DNA of 54,920 bases from Caldifarciminota bacterium (GTDB lineage Bacteria > Hydrothermota > Hydrothermia > B15-G9): NCBI GenBank assembly GCA_015489175.1, contig WGAI01000037.1, positions 1 to 54,920 on the forward strand, in the 5' to 3' direction. This document shows, one piece after another, positions 8,826-17,673 of this stretch. Positions within the stretch are counted from its first letter, which is position 1; every line of letters begins with the position of its first letter. A program made the translations under genes and the position numbers. A model generated the notes under the pieces. It saw nothing but the letters and a program-made list of their open reading frames with translations, was not told the origin of the DNA and did not search any database.

Positions 8826-9911
8826 ATGGAACGCCAGGGACTGGAGAAAATACTGCAGCGGTTTTCGGAGATCGAGAATTCGCTGGGCAAACCTGAGATA
8901 GTCTCCGACCAGAAAAAATACAAGCAGTTGGCAAAAGAGTATTCAGATTTAAAGCCGCTTGCTGATGCAGCCCGCGATTACCTGCGGCTTGTTGAAGAAA
9001 TCCATTCCGCTCAGGAGATGCTTGCCGAAACGGACGACCCGGAGATGCGTGAATACCTGCAAGAGGAGCTGGAGAGCTATCGGTCTCAGCTGGAGAAGCT
9101 TGAAGAAGAATTGAAAAGGCTTTTACTGCCTCAGGATCCTGACGACAGGAAAAACGCAGTAGTTGAAATTCGGGCTGGAACCGGGGGAGAGGAAGCTGCT
9201 CTCTTCGCAAGAGATCTATTTAAGATGTATGTCCGCTATGCTGAGGACAGGGGGTGGAAGGTCTCGGTCACGGAACTGCATGAAACGGAATTGGGCGGCT
9301 ACAAAGAGGTCGTTTTCCTTGTTGAAGGTGATGGCGCTTATGGCAGGCTGAAATACGAGTCAGGCGTCCACAGGGTACAGCGGATACCTGTCACGGAGTC
9401 AGGCGGCAGGATACACACATCCACCGCCTCAGTGGTCGTGCTTCCGGAGTCGGAAGAGGTGGACGATGTTGACATCAATCCGGATGAGTTGAAAATCGAG
9501 ACATTCAGGGCAGGCGGCCCCGGCGGACAGCATGTTAACATGACAGATTCCGCTGTCAGGATTACCCATCTTCCCACCGGCATAGTTGTGACATGCCAGG
9601 ATGAGCGTTCCCAGCACAAAAACAGGGCCAAGGCCATGCGAATACTTAAGGCACGGCTGCTTGACATGCAAAAGAAGCAGCGGGAGAGAGAACTCGGGCA
9701 ACTCAGGCGCAGCTACATCGGCACAGGCGATAGGAGTGAGAAGATCAGGACATACAATTTCCCGCAAAATCGAGTTACTGACCACAGAATTGGCCTTACG
9801 ATTTACAACCTCGAATCTGTGCTTGAGGGTAACCTTGACCTCGTGATTGCGCCGCTCCTGCAGGAGGAAGAGCGGCGTAAGCTGGAGGAACTGGAAAAAT
9901 CGGAGAAATGA
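8826..9911 (+). CDS. prfA: Peptide chain release factor 1
   Basis: A 361-residue class I release factor. The GGQ motif that triggers peptidyl-tRNA hydrolysis is at 233-235 (AGGPGGQHVN). The stop-codon-reading tripeptide is PVT at 188-190 within RIPVTESGGRIHTS, which marks RF1 (UAA/UAG) and not RF2. The N-terminal coiled domain is complete. No clear SD precedes the ATG, so it may rely on coupling to rplU 28 nt upstream. It overlaps prmC, which modifies the GGQ glutamine, by ATGA. Confidence 0.96.
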   Translation: MERQGLEKILQRFSEIENSLGKPEIVSDQKKYKQLAKEYSDLKPLADAARDYLRLVEEIHSAQEMLAETDDPEMREYLQEELESYRSQLEKLEEELKRLLLPQDPDDRKNAVVEIRAGTGGEEAALFARDLFKMYVRYAEDRGWKVSVTELHETELGGYKEVVFLVEGDGAYGRLKYESGVHRVQRIPVTESGGRIHTSTASVVVLPESEEVDDVDINPDELKIETFRAGGPGGQHVNMTDSAVRITHLPTGIVVTCQDERSQHKNRAKAMRILKARLLDMQKKQRERELGQLRRSYIGTGDRSEKIRTYNFPQNRVTDHRIGLTIYNLESVLEGNLDLVIAPLLQEEERRKLEELEKSEK

Positions 9912-10777
9912 CAATAGGACAATCCATTCGGAACACCACATTTACGACATCCACAGGGTTTCAACAGCTCAGGAGGAAGCTTGCTCTCGTCTCGCATAAC
10001 CCTGACTACGAACTGAAGATGGCTGTCGAATACCTGCTTAAGCGCGATTTCTGGAGATTCCGAATCGGCATAGCTGAATTCTCAGAGAAAGAGCTCAGGC
10101 TTGTCGGAAAGGCGATCGAGCTGCGCATAAAAACCAGACTGCCAATGCCTTACATCCTTGGTAAAGCTCCATTTTTCGGCAATGATTTCTATGTTGACCA
10201 AAATGTCCTGATACCCCGCATGGAGACAGAGTTGCTTGTCGAGATAGCGCTCGATCTTGTCCCGCGCAATGGGGAAACGCTGTGTGCCGATGTGGGCACC
10301 GGAAGCGGTTGTATCGCAATCTCAATGCTGAAGGAGAGGGTAAATCTGCGCTGTGTGGCTACGGACATCTCACCAAAAGCCCTTGCAATCGCCCGCAAGA
10401 ACAGCGCTCTGCACGATGTGGAAGATAGAATCAAATTCGTGCTCACGGATGTCCTCAGCAATGTCAGAGGAAAATTCGACCTCATCGTTTCCAATCCGCC
10501 ATACATCATGACTTCGGAATTCAGCTCTTTGCCCGTTGAAGTAAAGGCGGAGCCCGCAATCGCATTGCATGGAGGCGAAGATGGGCTTGAAGTGATCCGA
10601 AAACTTGTAAAGCAGGCGCAGAAACGGCTTAAAAAGGGCGGGAGGCTTATATTTGAGATCTCCCCTACGATAGAAAAGCATGTCGAGGAGCTGATGCAGG
10701 AAAGCGGCTGGTCGTTCCGCGTAGAAAACGACCTCGCAGGTCTGCCGAGGATTGTTGTAGCTTGTAGAAAAGAATGA
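9908..10777 (+). CDS. prmC: Release factor glutamine methyltransferase PrmC
   Basis: A 289-residue enzyme that N5-methylates the Gln of the release-factor GGQ motif using S-adenosylmethionine. It has a small N-terminal helical domain, then LIPRMETE (usual IPRPETE, with Pro replaced by Met), the SAM motif DVGTGSGCIAISM and the catalytic NPPY at residues 196-199. prfA-prmC adjacency with ATGA overlap is the standard functional pair. Confidence 0.95.
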   Translation: MTIGQSIRNTTFTTSTGFQQLRRKLALVSHNPDYELKMAVEYLLKRDFWRFRIGIAEFSEKELRLVGKAIELRIKTRLPMPYILGKAPFFGNDFYVDQNVLIPRMETELLVEIALDLVPRNGETLCADVGTGSGCIAISMLKERVNLRCVATDISPKALAIARKNSALHDVEDRIKFVLTDVLSNVRGKFDLIVSNPPYIMTSEFSSLPVEVKAEPAIALHGGEDGLEVIRKLVKQAQKRLKKGGRLIFEISPTIEKHVEELMQESGWSFRVENDLAGLPRIVVACRKE

Positions 10778-10831
10778 TGGATGCTCGCTCAGGCGGAAGT
10801 ATCCTTGCATCAATAGAGGAGAAAGTGAAAG

Positions 10832-11512
10832 ATGAATTTCGGGGAATGGGTATTGAAAGAGATTGACGGACGCAAATATCTCGAGTTCACAACCGAACTG
10901 CCTTTCAGGATAGTTTTCACCTGCAAGCAGGGCAGGGCTTTCCTGGACACGCTTGGAATTCGTAACATAGCTCACCTCAAGCAGATACACAGTGCAAAGA
11001 TCTATCAGGTTGACGCTCCTATGGACGGAGAACTTGAGGGGGACGGACTTGTGTCGTCCCGCATCGGGTTGTTCCTCGCTGTCAAAGTAGCAGACTGTTA
11101 CCCGATTTTTCTCATGGATCCTGAGCGCATGGCGTTCGGGGCTATCCATGCTGGATGGCGCGGCTCCGTAAAGGGCATAGCCTCAAAAGCGGTCGAGACC
11201 ATGCATGATAGGTTTGGGAGTGATCCTAAGGACATCCATGTTGCCATCGGTCCCGGTATATGCGGCAAGTGCTATCGCGTGGGCGAAGATGTAGCTAAAC
11301 TGTTCGATCACGGCGTCTCCATCAGGGATGGAGACTTCTACCTCGACCTCGTCGAATACAACAGGCACAGGCTTGTCGAGGCTGGTGTTAAGCTTGAAAA
11401 CATCGTGGATTCCGGACTCTGCACATACGAAAGGGCGGATCTTCTGAATTCATATCGCAGGGAAGGCAGGGTTCAAAACATGTGGGGTGCCATAGGACTG
11501 GCATCCAGATGA
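10832..11512 (+). CDS. pgeF: YfiH/YlmD-family (PgeF) purine nucleoside phosphorylase/peptidoglycan-editing protein
   Basis: A 226-residue member of the family once called multicopper polyphenol oxidase, now known for zinc-dependent purine nucleoside phosphorylase/deaminase activity and implicated in cell-wall quality control. The three zinc-site residues are His53 (LKQIHS), Cys89 (VADCYP) and His106 (HAGWRG); IGPGICGKCYRVGEDV is the other signature. GAGGAGAAAG precedes the ATG. It follows prmC by 54 nt. The in vivo role in this organism is not visible. Confidence 0.88.
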   Translation: MNFGEWVLKEIDGRKYLEFTTELPFRIVFTCKQGRAFLDTLGIRNIAHLKQIHSAKIYQVDAPMDGELEGDGLVSSRIGLFLAVKVADCYPIFLMDPERMAFGAIHAGWRGSVKGIASKAVETMHDRFGSDPKDIHVAIGPGICGKCYRVGEDVAKLFDHGVSIRDGDFYLDLVEYNRHRLVEAGVKLENIVDSGLCTYERADLLNSYRREGRVQNMWGAIGLASR

Positions 11513-11528
11513 TAGGAAGGTGATAAAA

Positions 11529-12674
11529 ATGGCATTTTTCATTTTTTCGCTTGCGATTTTGTTTGCTCTCGTAGTTTCAGTCTGGCTCAGGAATCAGCAT
11601 GCCAGACTTCTTGAAGGCAAAAAAGTTGAAGGTAAGGGAAAGGAAGGAGAAAATGGCCTCCCATCGGCTGAGAAGACCTCAGGAACGGCGTCAGGGAAGG
11701 CCTTTTTAGTGGTTGCAGCGTCGCAGGACACAAAGATAACTCTGAAACAGGACGGTTCGGCCATCAAACGCTCGTCTAACGGCACTCTGAACATCCATCT
11801 ATCTCCCGGAACTTACCAGATAGAAATCCTTTATCCGTCAGGATTTAAAGCTGTGAAAGAAATCGAGGTCAAAGGCAAGGACACGATCGAATACCACATA
11901 AATTCAGGCATTCTGAAGCTGAACTATGGGGGCAAACCCAACCGCGCGGCCTGTGAGCTGAGGCTTGTTTCGTCAAAAAACGGATTTGGGGGCAAATTCA
12001 GAAAGATGGTGGACAAAGGCGAGACGACCTTTATCCTGCCAGAAGGCCGTTATGAGGTTGAGCTATCGGCAAATGGCAACTACATACCGTTTAAAACCAC
12101 CGTCGATGTCCGCAGCAAGAGTGAGACGGTGGTGAATGGAGAGGTTCTTCAGCCTGGGACGCTCGATTTCCATACTCAGGACGGCGCCAGAGTGTTCCTC
12201 GATAATCGCTCGATCGGCGAGATTGGCTCGATCAAACCGATAAAGGTGGATCCCGGGCGGCACATAGTTAGGATTCTCTTTCCGAGCGGATTTGACTATC
12301 GGGAGAGCATCGATGTGAGAAGCGGCGGCCGCACGACGGTCAGGATCGATGTGGAAAAAGTTAAATTCAAGATGAAAGAAGGGCCGAAGGTCGGCAAACT
12401 GGATATCTCGTTGAACAGCAAACGCTCAAGCGGCAAACTCAGGGTTGAATTGCCCCTTAACCGCACTCTCGTCCTAACGCTGCCGACCGGCAACTACACC
12501 TATGTCATAGATGGAAACGGATTTCACCCTGTAAAAGGCGTTTTCAACCTCAAAACGGGCCACCCGTTGACCATCGAGGAGAAGCTTCAGCAGTCAAGGC
12601 GCTCCAAAAACGGGCGTGCAAGGCGATACAAGCCGAGAAAAAATCACAATGGGCCTTACAAAAAGAAGCATTAA
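11529..12674 (+). CDS. Membrane-anchored PEGA-repeat protein
   Basis: A 381-residue protein with one N-terminal transmembrane helix (about residues 2-18), a charged linker, then about four beta-rich repeats of roughly 75 residues. Each carries a PEGA-like core: PGTYQIEILYPSGF, PEGRYEVELSANGN, PGRHIVRILFPSGF and PTGNYTYVIDGNGF. The last 30 residues are strongly basic. PEGA modules occur in surface and S-layer-linked proteins; the ligand is unknown. The ATG at 11529 is chosen over GTG 11520 because AGGAAGGTGA precedes it. The 3' end overlaps the next gene by 26 nt. Confidence 0.75.
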   Translation: MAFFIFSLAILFALVVSVWLRNQHARLLEGKKVEGKGKEGENGLPSAEKTSGTASGKAFLVVAASQDTKITLKQDGSAIKRSSNGTLNIHLSPGTYQIEILYPSGFKAVKEIEVKGKDTIEYHINSGILKLNYGGKPNRAACELRLVSSKNGFGGKFRKMVDKGETTFILPEGRYEVELSANGNYIPFKTTVDVRSKSETVVNGEVLQPGTLDFHTQDGARVFLDNRSIGEIGSIKPIKVDPGRHIVRILFPSGFDYRESIDVRSGGRTTVRIDVEKVKFKMKEGPKVGKLDISLNSKRSSGKLRVELPLNRTLVLTLPTGNYTYVIDGNGFHPVKGVFNLKTGHPLTIEEKLQQSRRSKNGRARRYKPRKNHNGPYKKKH

Positions 12675-13515
12675 AGCTCTCTTTCTCGCTGTTCTGACAG
12701 CTTTTTACGGATGTCACACGGCGCAGAAAGTTAGAAGGCCGTCAGCTGTCTCGCTCGTCCCGTCTGTGACGGAGACCATATTTGCCATGCACGCAGAGAA
12801 TCATCTCTTGGGTGTGTCCGATTTCTGCGATTATCCGCCTGAAGCCAGAAAATTGCCACATGTCGGTTCGCTACTCTCCCCGTCTTATGAGCGCATTCTG
12901 GAGCTTAGACCAGACATCGTGTTTGTCACGCTACCGATGCAGAAAGAGGTCAAACAGAACTTAGAAAAACTTGGAATGAAGACCGCTGACATCTCACCGG
13001 AATCCATATCCGAAATCCTGAACTCCATCGTTGAGGTTGGAACGCTACTTGACGAAACCGGAAAGTCCATAAAGCTCAGAGATAGCCTGAAGTCCGAATA
13101 TGAAAAGCTGTTGAAATCAATCCCGACAGATGGTGAAACGCTGAAGGTCTATGTCGAACTTTCGGGCAGGCCGCTTTACACGGTGGGTAAAAACTCGTTC
13201 ATCAGCGAGTATCTGTCAGTTATCGGATGGAAAAATGCATTTGACGATGTTGAGCAGGCTTACTTTGCAGTTAACGATGAGGAGGTTGTGAGGCGCAACC
13301 CTCAGGTCATCATCCTGCTTTATAAGAACGGGAATTCAGAAGAGGTCAGAAAGAGGGTGGGATGGAGTGATATAGATGCGGTGAGAAATGGCAGAATTTT
13401 CGTTGTGAACGATCCCGATGTGTTCCTGCGGCCTGGACCAAGATTTTTAGATGCTATTAAATGGTTAGTGGAGACCAAATCGGAACTTAGAAACCAGGAG
13501 CGAGGGAGAGTATAA
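12649..13515 (+). CDS. BtuF-like periplasmic binding lipoprotein (cobalamin/siderophore type)
   Basis: A 288-residue substrate-binding protein of the helical-backbone (BtuF/FepB) class: SLVPSVTETIFAM, LLGVSDFCDYPPEA, VGSLLSPSYERILELRPDIV and the closing LRPGPRFLDAIKWL. The ATG at 12649 gives a signal sequence with a possible lipoprotein Cys in FYGC, though the lipobox is poor. Family members feed cobalamin, heme or Fe-siderophores to an ABC importer. No permease or ATPase gene is adjacent, so the importer must be elsewhere or this is an orphan. The gene overlaps the PEGA gene upstream and, tail to tail by 29 bp, the GGDEF gene. Confidence 0.85.
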   Translation: MGLTKRSIKALFLAVLTAFYGCHTAQKVRRPSAVSLVPSVTETIFAMHAENHLLGVSDFCDYPPEARKLPHVGSLLSPSYERILELRPDIVFVTLPMQKEVKQNLEKLGMKTADISPESISEILNSIVEVGTLLDETGKSIKLRDSLKSEYEKLLKSIPTDGETLKVYVELSGRPLYTVGKNSFISEYLSVIGWKNAFDDVEQAYFAVNDEEVVRRNPQVIILLYKNGNSEEVRKRVGWSDIDAVRNGRIFVVNDPDVFLRPGPRFLDAIKWLVETKSELRNQERGRV

Positions 13516-14662
13516 CTCGGTTCTTCCCCTGCCGTTTTGCCTCGTAGAGGGCTGAGTCGGCACGGGTGATGAAGTTATCGATCGATTCGCCCGGAACATA
13601 CTCGGTTATGCCGAAAGATACGGTAACCTTGCCCCTGCCAACTGGCGGGGCAAACTTGTAGCTCTCAACTTTCTCCCTAATTCTTTCGGCGATTTGATAA
13701 GCGGTTTCCGCATTTTCTTTCAAAAGGATTATGAATTCGTCTCCACCCCATCTTGCGACAATTCCCCGATCGTCCACTTCGTCCTTCAATAGATTAGCAA
13801 ATTCGATCAACACCTGATCGCCGATTTTATGTCCGAAACTGTCGTTGAGCTCCTTGAAACCGTCGAGGTCAAGCACTGCTGCGCTCAGAGCGCCTCCGCC
13901 CTCGTTTAGATATTCCTTTAAAAACTTGAACACATACCGCCTGTTGTAAACCCTTGTGAGCTCATCTGTATGCGATAGTTTCTCCAGTTCAACATTTTTT
14001 CTCCTTAATTCTGCATTAAGTCTCTTGAGTTCCTCGTAGAGCAAATCTAACTCTTCCTCGAAGCTCAAACCTGTGTAAATCCGCATCGCCATGAAAAGCT
14101 CATCCTCGCTCCATTTTGTTTTAGGCATACCCACAAACACGCAATTTTGTGCCCCTCTGAGGACACATTCTTTTTCCTGTGCGATAATTTTTCTTTTGAA
14201 GTAAGCCGAAGTGTAACCGCTGAGATAGCCGCTGGTGAACCAGCAGCCGCTAAAATTCTCAAGCAGATTTCCAACGAATATGCGCTGAACCTCAGCCTCG
14301 CCTGAATGGGAGACGACAAATCTGAAATAGAAGTTGGGAGGGTTGTCTATGCTTTCTATGTGCAAGCTTTTTATTTTATATAATCCCATCTTTTCAGGCA
14401 GTATAAAGCCGGCTCTCAGCCATTCTTCAGGTGAATCCCAATTTATTGCGTCCCTGATGTTTAGGGCGAAGCTGTATCCTGAGGCAAATCCGACCCTGAC
14501 CAAAAACTGAGCGACACGCCGCGGGTTTAGCACCTGCACAAGGTTTTGTATCAATCGACCTGCTGTGTTTTTGTCTATGATCAGGTATGGGGCCTGTAAC
14601 ACGAAATTGGAACCCTCGAGTTCGAAGAAGAAGTCCACAGGATGCAGGTCCTCCGCCCTCAT
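13487..14662 (-). CDS. V4R-GGDEF diguanylate cyclase
   Basis: A 391-residue soluble protein. Residues 1-100 are an unnamed sensory lead-in. Residues about 100-180 resemble a V4R domain (GCWFTSGYLSGYTSAYF, then Cys140, Cys166, Cys174), a small-molecule or metal sensor fold. A coiled coil (about 200-230) leads into a GGDEF domain with intact GGDEF at 306-310 and substrate segment LDLDGFKELND. The inhibitory I-site RxxD expected five residues before the motif reads DDRG, so product inhibition is probably absent. It should make cyclic di-GMP in the cytoplasm. It starts inside the end of the FIST gene (ATGA overlap), pointing to one signalling unit. Confidence 0.88.
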   Translation of the reverse strand: MRAEDLHPVDFFFELEGSNFVLQAPYLIIDKNTAGRLIQNLVQVLNPRRVAQFLVRVGFASGYSFALNIRDAINWDSPEEWLRAGFILPEKMGLYKIKSLHIESIDNPPNFYFRFVVSHSGEAEVQRIFVGNLLENFSGCWFTSGYLSGYTSAYFKRKIIAQEKECVLRGAQNCVFVGMPKTKWSEDELFMAMRIYTGLSFEEELDLLYEELKRLNAELRRKNVELEKLSHTDELTRVYNRRYVFKFLKEYLNEGGGALSAAVLDLDGFKELNDSFGHKIGDQVLIEFANLLKDEVDDRGIVARWGGDEFIILLKENAETAYQIAERIREKVESYKFAPPVGRGKVTVSFGITEYVPGESIDNFITRADSALYEAKRQGKNRVILSLAPGF

Positions 14663-15879
14663 AGTATCTTCTCCTCCCCGAATAGCACGACCACTATCGT
14701 CATGTTATGGAATCCGCTGAGTTCTCCTTCAAGCCATGCTATTTCTCCAAAAGAGTGGTATCCCATGAATGGCACATCAGGCAAAAGTTGATTTAGCACA
14801 TCGAGTTCGTCATGGATGCGTTCCTTAAGTATTTCTTTCCTCCCAAGGCATTCAATTATTATGCCACCGGAAAGTTCCATGCCGTTTAATTTATAACTTG
14901 CCTTTTTCACGGCGCGCCTCATGGATTCGATTATGTCTTCCTGTGTGGCGCTCATTATCATGAATTTTGAATTTTCGGGTAGGGGAGTTGTCATGACCAC
15001 GCGCCCGTCGTTAAGCGGTATGAGTGGAGTTCGCATAAGGAACTTGCCGTTCGGCAATGTTATGCCGATTTGATATTTGTGTAAAAGGTCAGATAGCTTT
15101 TCCACATCTGATGGTATTTTGTCGCCGTGTTCTTTGGCTATCGACAGGAAAAACTCCAGTGCGGCCTGCCCGTCCACTTCTATCAGCGTATTTCCTTTTG
15201 CGCTTGTGACAACATGCTGCTTGTAGTCGAGCGGGCGCCACCCGTGCTCTACAGCTATGCCCACGGGGACATTTGCGAGGACCTCGCCTATGACAAGGCC
15301 GTTATCCCACACCCCGTCCTCTGTGAACACAAACGAAACGGTTTTCTCATCAAGTATAGGAGGCATTGAAGCCAGTCCACCTACGACAGCGTAGTCCATC
15401 TGCGTGTTTAAAATGAGTTCCTCTACGATCTGACTTGCGTGCCATGCAGTTCCATGCATGAACGAGAATAACATTTTAGTGTTGTAATATCTGCGGTGCC
15501 TCCCCGGATGTTTCTCCTTCAACATCGAGAGTGCGTTCATGACAGCTGCAATCGGTGATTCGTCGATATTTTCTGCGTATGATGTCACGATGCTAATCTC
15601 AGTGGATTCGTCTGTCGCAGCGAGCAGGATCACGACGGCAGAATGCTCAAAAATCCCTTCGTTTGAGAATGTGCTTACTGACGAGCCGCCGAGTATCGGC
15701 GTTTTCGGCATGAGCCTTGTCAAGGTGTGTTGCACGAGGCGATAATCGTGGTCGTAGGTGGGGAATGTCATGATGAAGACAGGGGACATGTTACGGACTT
15801 TGTCAATAGCCTGCCTTAGAGCCTCTTCGGTGGCCCTTATAGTGTCAGTATGCCTTGATATGCCAATACCTATTCTCAT
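14659..15879 (-). CDS. FIST-domain sensor protein
   Basis: A 406-residue protein with the two-part FIST architecture. FIST_N spans about residues 30-220 (PVFIMTFPTYDHD, PILGGSSVSTF, YAVVGGLAS). FIST_C spans about 230-400 (LPNGKFLMRTPLIPLNDGRVVMTTPLPENSKFMIM and the terminal GYHSFGEIA). FIST domains are sensory modules thought to bind small ligands such as amino acids, and are often joined to cyclases, kinases or chemoreceptors. Here the sensor is a separate protein, with the V4R-GGDEF cyclase encoded immediately downstream. It has no signal peptide and is cytoplasmic. It is also translationally coupled to dxr by an ATGA overlap. Confidence 0.88.
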   Translation of the reverse strand: MRIGIGISRHTDTIRATEEALRQAIDKVRNMSPVFIMTFPTYDHDYRLVQHTLTRLMPKTPILGGSSVSTFSNEGIFEHSAVVILLAATDESTEISIVTSYAENIDESPIAAVMNALSMLKEKHPGRHRRYYNTKMLFSFMHGTAWHASQIVEELILNTQMDYAVVGGLASMPPILDEKTVSFVFTEDGVWDNGLVIGEVLANVPVGIAVEHGWRPLDYKQHVVTSAKGNTLIEVDGQAALEFFLSIAKEHGDKIPSDVEKLSDLLHKYQIGITLPNGKFLMRTPLIPLNDGRVVMTTPLPENSKFMIMSATQEDIIESMRRAVKKASYKLNGMELSGGIIIECLGRKEILKERIHDELDVLNQLLPDVPFMGYHSFGEIAWLEGELSGFHNMTIVVVLFGEEKIL

Positions 15880-17021
15880 GTCATCTTTTTAATGAGTTTG
15901 AGTGCTTCTCCCCTTGCCCACCTATCAGCATCAAAGAGCTCCTCAAGCGTGTCGCCCGATACGGGGTGATGCTTCCCCATCACACCCTCAACTACTTTCG
16001 GTATGTCAGTAAACCTAATTTTGCCCTCAAGGAAGGCGTAAACGGCCACCTCGTTTGAAGCGTTTAAGACGGCCGGATAAGAACCGTTCATTTTAAGGGC
16101 ATCGTATGCCAATTTTAAAGCAGGAAACCTATTTATGTCCGGCTTCTCAAATGTGAGTTTTCCTATATCAACAAGGTCTATGGGTTTAACTGGTGGCTTC
16201 AATCTGTTCGGGAAACTCAATGCATATTGGATTGGCAATTTCATGTCCGTCGCAGAAAGATGAGCGAGTATTGCCCCGTCCTTCAGCGTGACCATGCCGT
16301 GTATTATAGATTGCGGATGCACCACGACATCGATTTTCTCGATTGGATACCCGAAAAGCCAGTAAGCCTCGATAACCTCAAGTCCTTTGTTCATCAGTGT
16401 GGCTGAGTCGATGGTGATTTTACTCCCCATTGACCATGTGGGATGTTTCAGGGCGTCCTGCACAGTGGCGTTCTCGAGCTGTTCCACGCTCCATGTGCGA
16501 AACGGGCCACCTGATGCAGTCAGCACGATTTTATCTACCTCCTCGCGTTTGACCCCGTTCAGAAGCTGGAAAATGGCTGAGTGTTCTGAATCCACGGGTA
16601 TGATCTCCCCGTCTCCACTTTTAAGCACATCTGTAACGACTTTGCCGAACGAGACGAGTGTCTCCTTGTTTGCAAGCGCCACTCTCTTGCCGTTCTTGAG
16701 CGCTTCGATCGTGGGAAACACACCGACGATGCCAGATGTTGCAACAAGAACGATATCCACATCCGGGTGAGCGGCAACCTCTTTTAGCCCATCTATGCCC
16801 CTCAGTAGGGTAATTCCATCAGGAACCGAGATCTGGTTATCCGATGTGACAACGACATAGTCGGGCTTGAAGTCATTGGCAATTCTGGATAGAAGCTCGA
16901 CATTGGTGTGGCCTGAGACTGCGAAGAGCCTGAACAGTTCGTTGTTGTTTTTTATCACTTCTATCGCATTGCGGCCTATCGAACCCGTGGCCCCAAACAA
17001 AGCGACATTTTTGACTTTCAT
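15876..17021 (-). CDS. dxr: 1-deoxy-D-xylulose 5-phosphate reductoisomerase
   Basis: A 381-residue enzyme converting DXP to methylerythritol phosphate with NADPH, the committed step of the MEP isoprenoid pathway. It has the nucleotide loop GATGSIG, ANKETLVS, the metal-binding PVDSEHSAIFQ, the flexible flap HPTWSMGSKITIDSATLMNKGLEVIEA and IHGMV. AAAGGAGAAGGCGT before the ATG at 17021 decides the start over an upstream ATG at 17048. It is followed with an ATGA overlap by the FIST and GGDEF genes, which have no obvious metabolic link. Confidence 0.97.
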   Translation of the reverse strand: MKVKNVALFGATGSIGRNAIEVIKNNNELFRLFAVSGHTNVELLSRIANDFKPDYVVVTSDNQISVPDGITLLRGIDGLKEVAAHPDVDIVLVATSGIVGVFPTIEALKNGKRVALANKETLVSFGKVVTDVLKSGDGEIIPVDSEHSAIFQLLNGVKREEVDKIVLTASGGPFRTWSVEQLENATVQDALKHPTWSMGSKITIDSATLMNKGLEVIEAYWLFGYPIEKIDVVVHPQSIIHGMVTLKDGAILAHLSATDMKLPIQYALSFPNRLKPPVKPIDLVDIGKLTFEKPDINRFPALKLAYDALKMNGSYPAVLNASNEVAVYAFLEGKIRFTDIPKVVEGVMGKHHPVSGDTLEELFDADRWARGEALKLIKKMT

Positions 17022-17078
17022 ACGCCTTCTCCTTTCAGTTGTGGACAAACGGTTTTATGTGTTTAGAACAGTATGTGT

Positions 17079-17633
17079 TCACTCAAGAAGCGCTTGCCAT
17101 TGAACCTGCCATTTTGTAATGTCTTTGGGATCGGTGACCTTCAGAATTAGCGCCACTGCGGACAGCCCGTCTTCTGCTATGACAAGCACGAGGTCATCGC
17201 TCAAAAACCTCACATTTTGTGCACTTGTGCACATCCATCCTCGATCAGGAGTTGTTGGTTTAAACTTCACGAGTTTGGTCAAATCCGGGTTATTTAACAA
17301 AGTGTTCAAAATCTCCTGCTCATGTTTTGTGAGAGTCGGTTTCCAGCCTCTAAGTTCCGATTTGAGTTGCTGATTCTCCTCCTGAAGTTTCTGGACGCGA
17401 TACGCCAATCGTCCCACATCGCTTTTCGTCCACACATCTTCCATTTGTTGCAGTTTTATGTTTAACACCTTGATCTCGTTTTTCAGACTATCAATTGTCA
17501 TCGTCATCTCGGCTTCCTCGATATCCACATTCGATAGTCGCTCGCGATAATCCCGAATTTTTACATACTCGAATGCCGCAGCCACCAGAAATATGAAGGC
17601 GATCACCCAACCGATTTTGTAGAATGTTTTCAT
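17079..17633 (-). CDS. Single-pass membrane protein with coiled coil, unknown function
   Basis: A 184-residue protein: one N-terminal transmembrane helix (about residues 7-24), a coiled coil (about 28-95, with KLQEENQQLKSEL heptads), and a small C-terminal domain of about 60 residues. That domain contains GWMCTSAQNVRFLSDDLVLVIAEDG and ends in two strands. CGGAGG precedes the ATG, with TATAAT at 17662-17657 further up but no good -35. The layout resembles FtsL/FtsB-like or DivIC-like proteins only in its helix plus coil. I do not recognise the family. Confidence 0.7.
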   Translation of the reverse strand: MKTFYKIGWVIAFIFLVAAAFEYVKIRDYRERLSNVDIEEAEMTMTIDSLKNEIKVLNIKLQQMEDVWTKSDVGRLAYRVQKLQEENQQLKSELRGWKPTLTKHEQEILNTLLNNPDLTKLVKFKPTTPDRGWMCTSAQNVRFLSDDLVLVIAEDGLSAVALILKVTDPKDITKWQVQWQALLE

Positions 17634-17673
17634 GATTCAGCCTCCGATTTGACTAAATTATACACAGATAACC

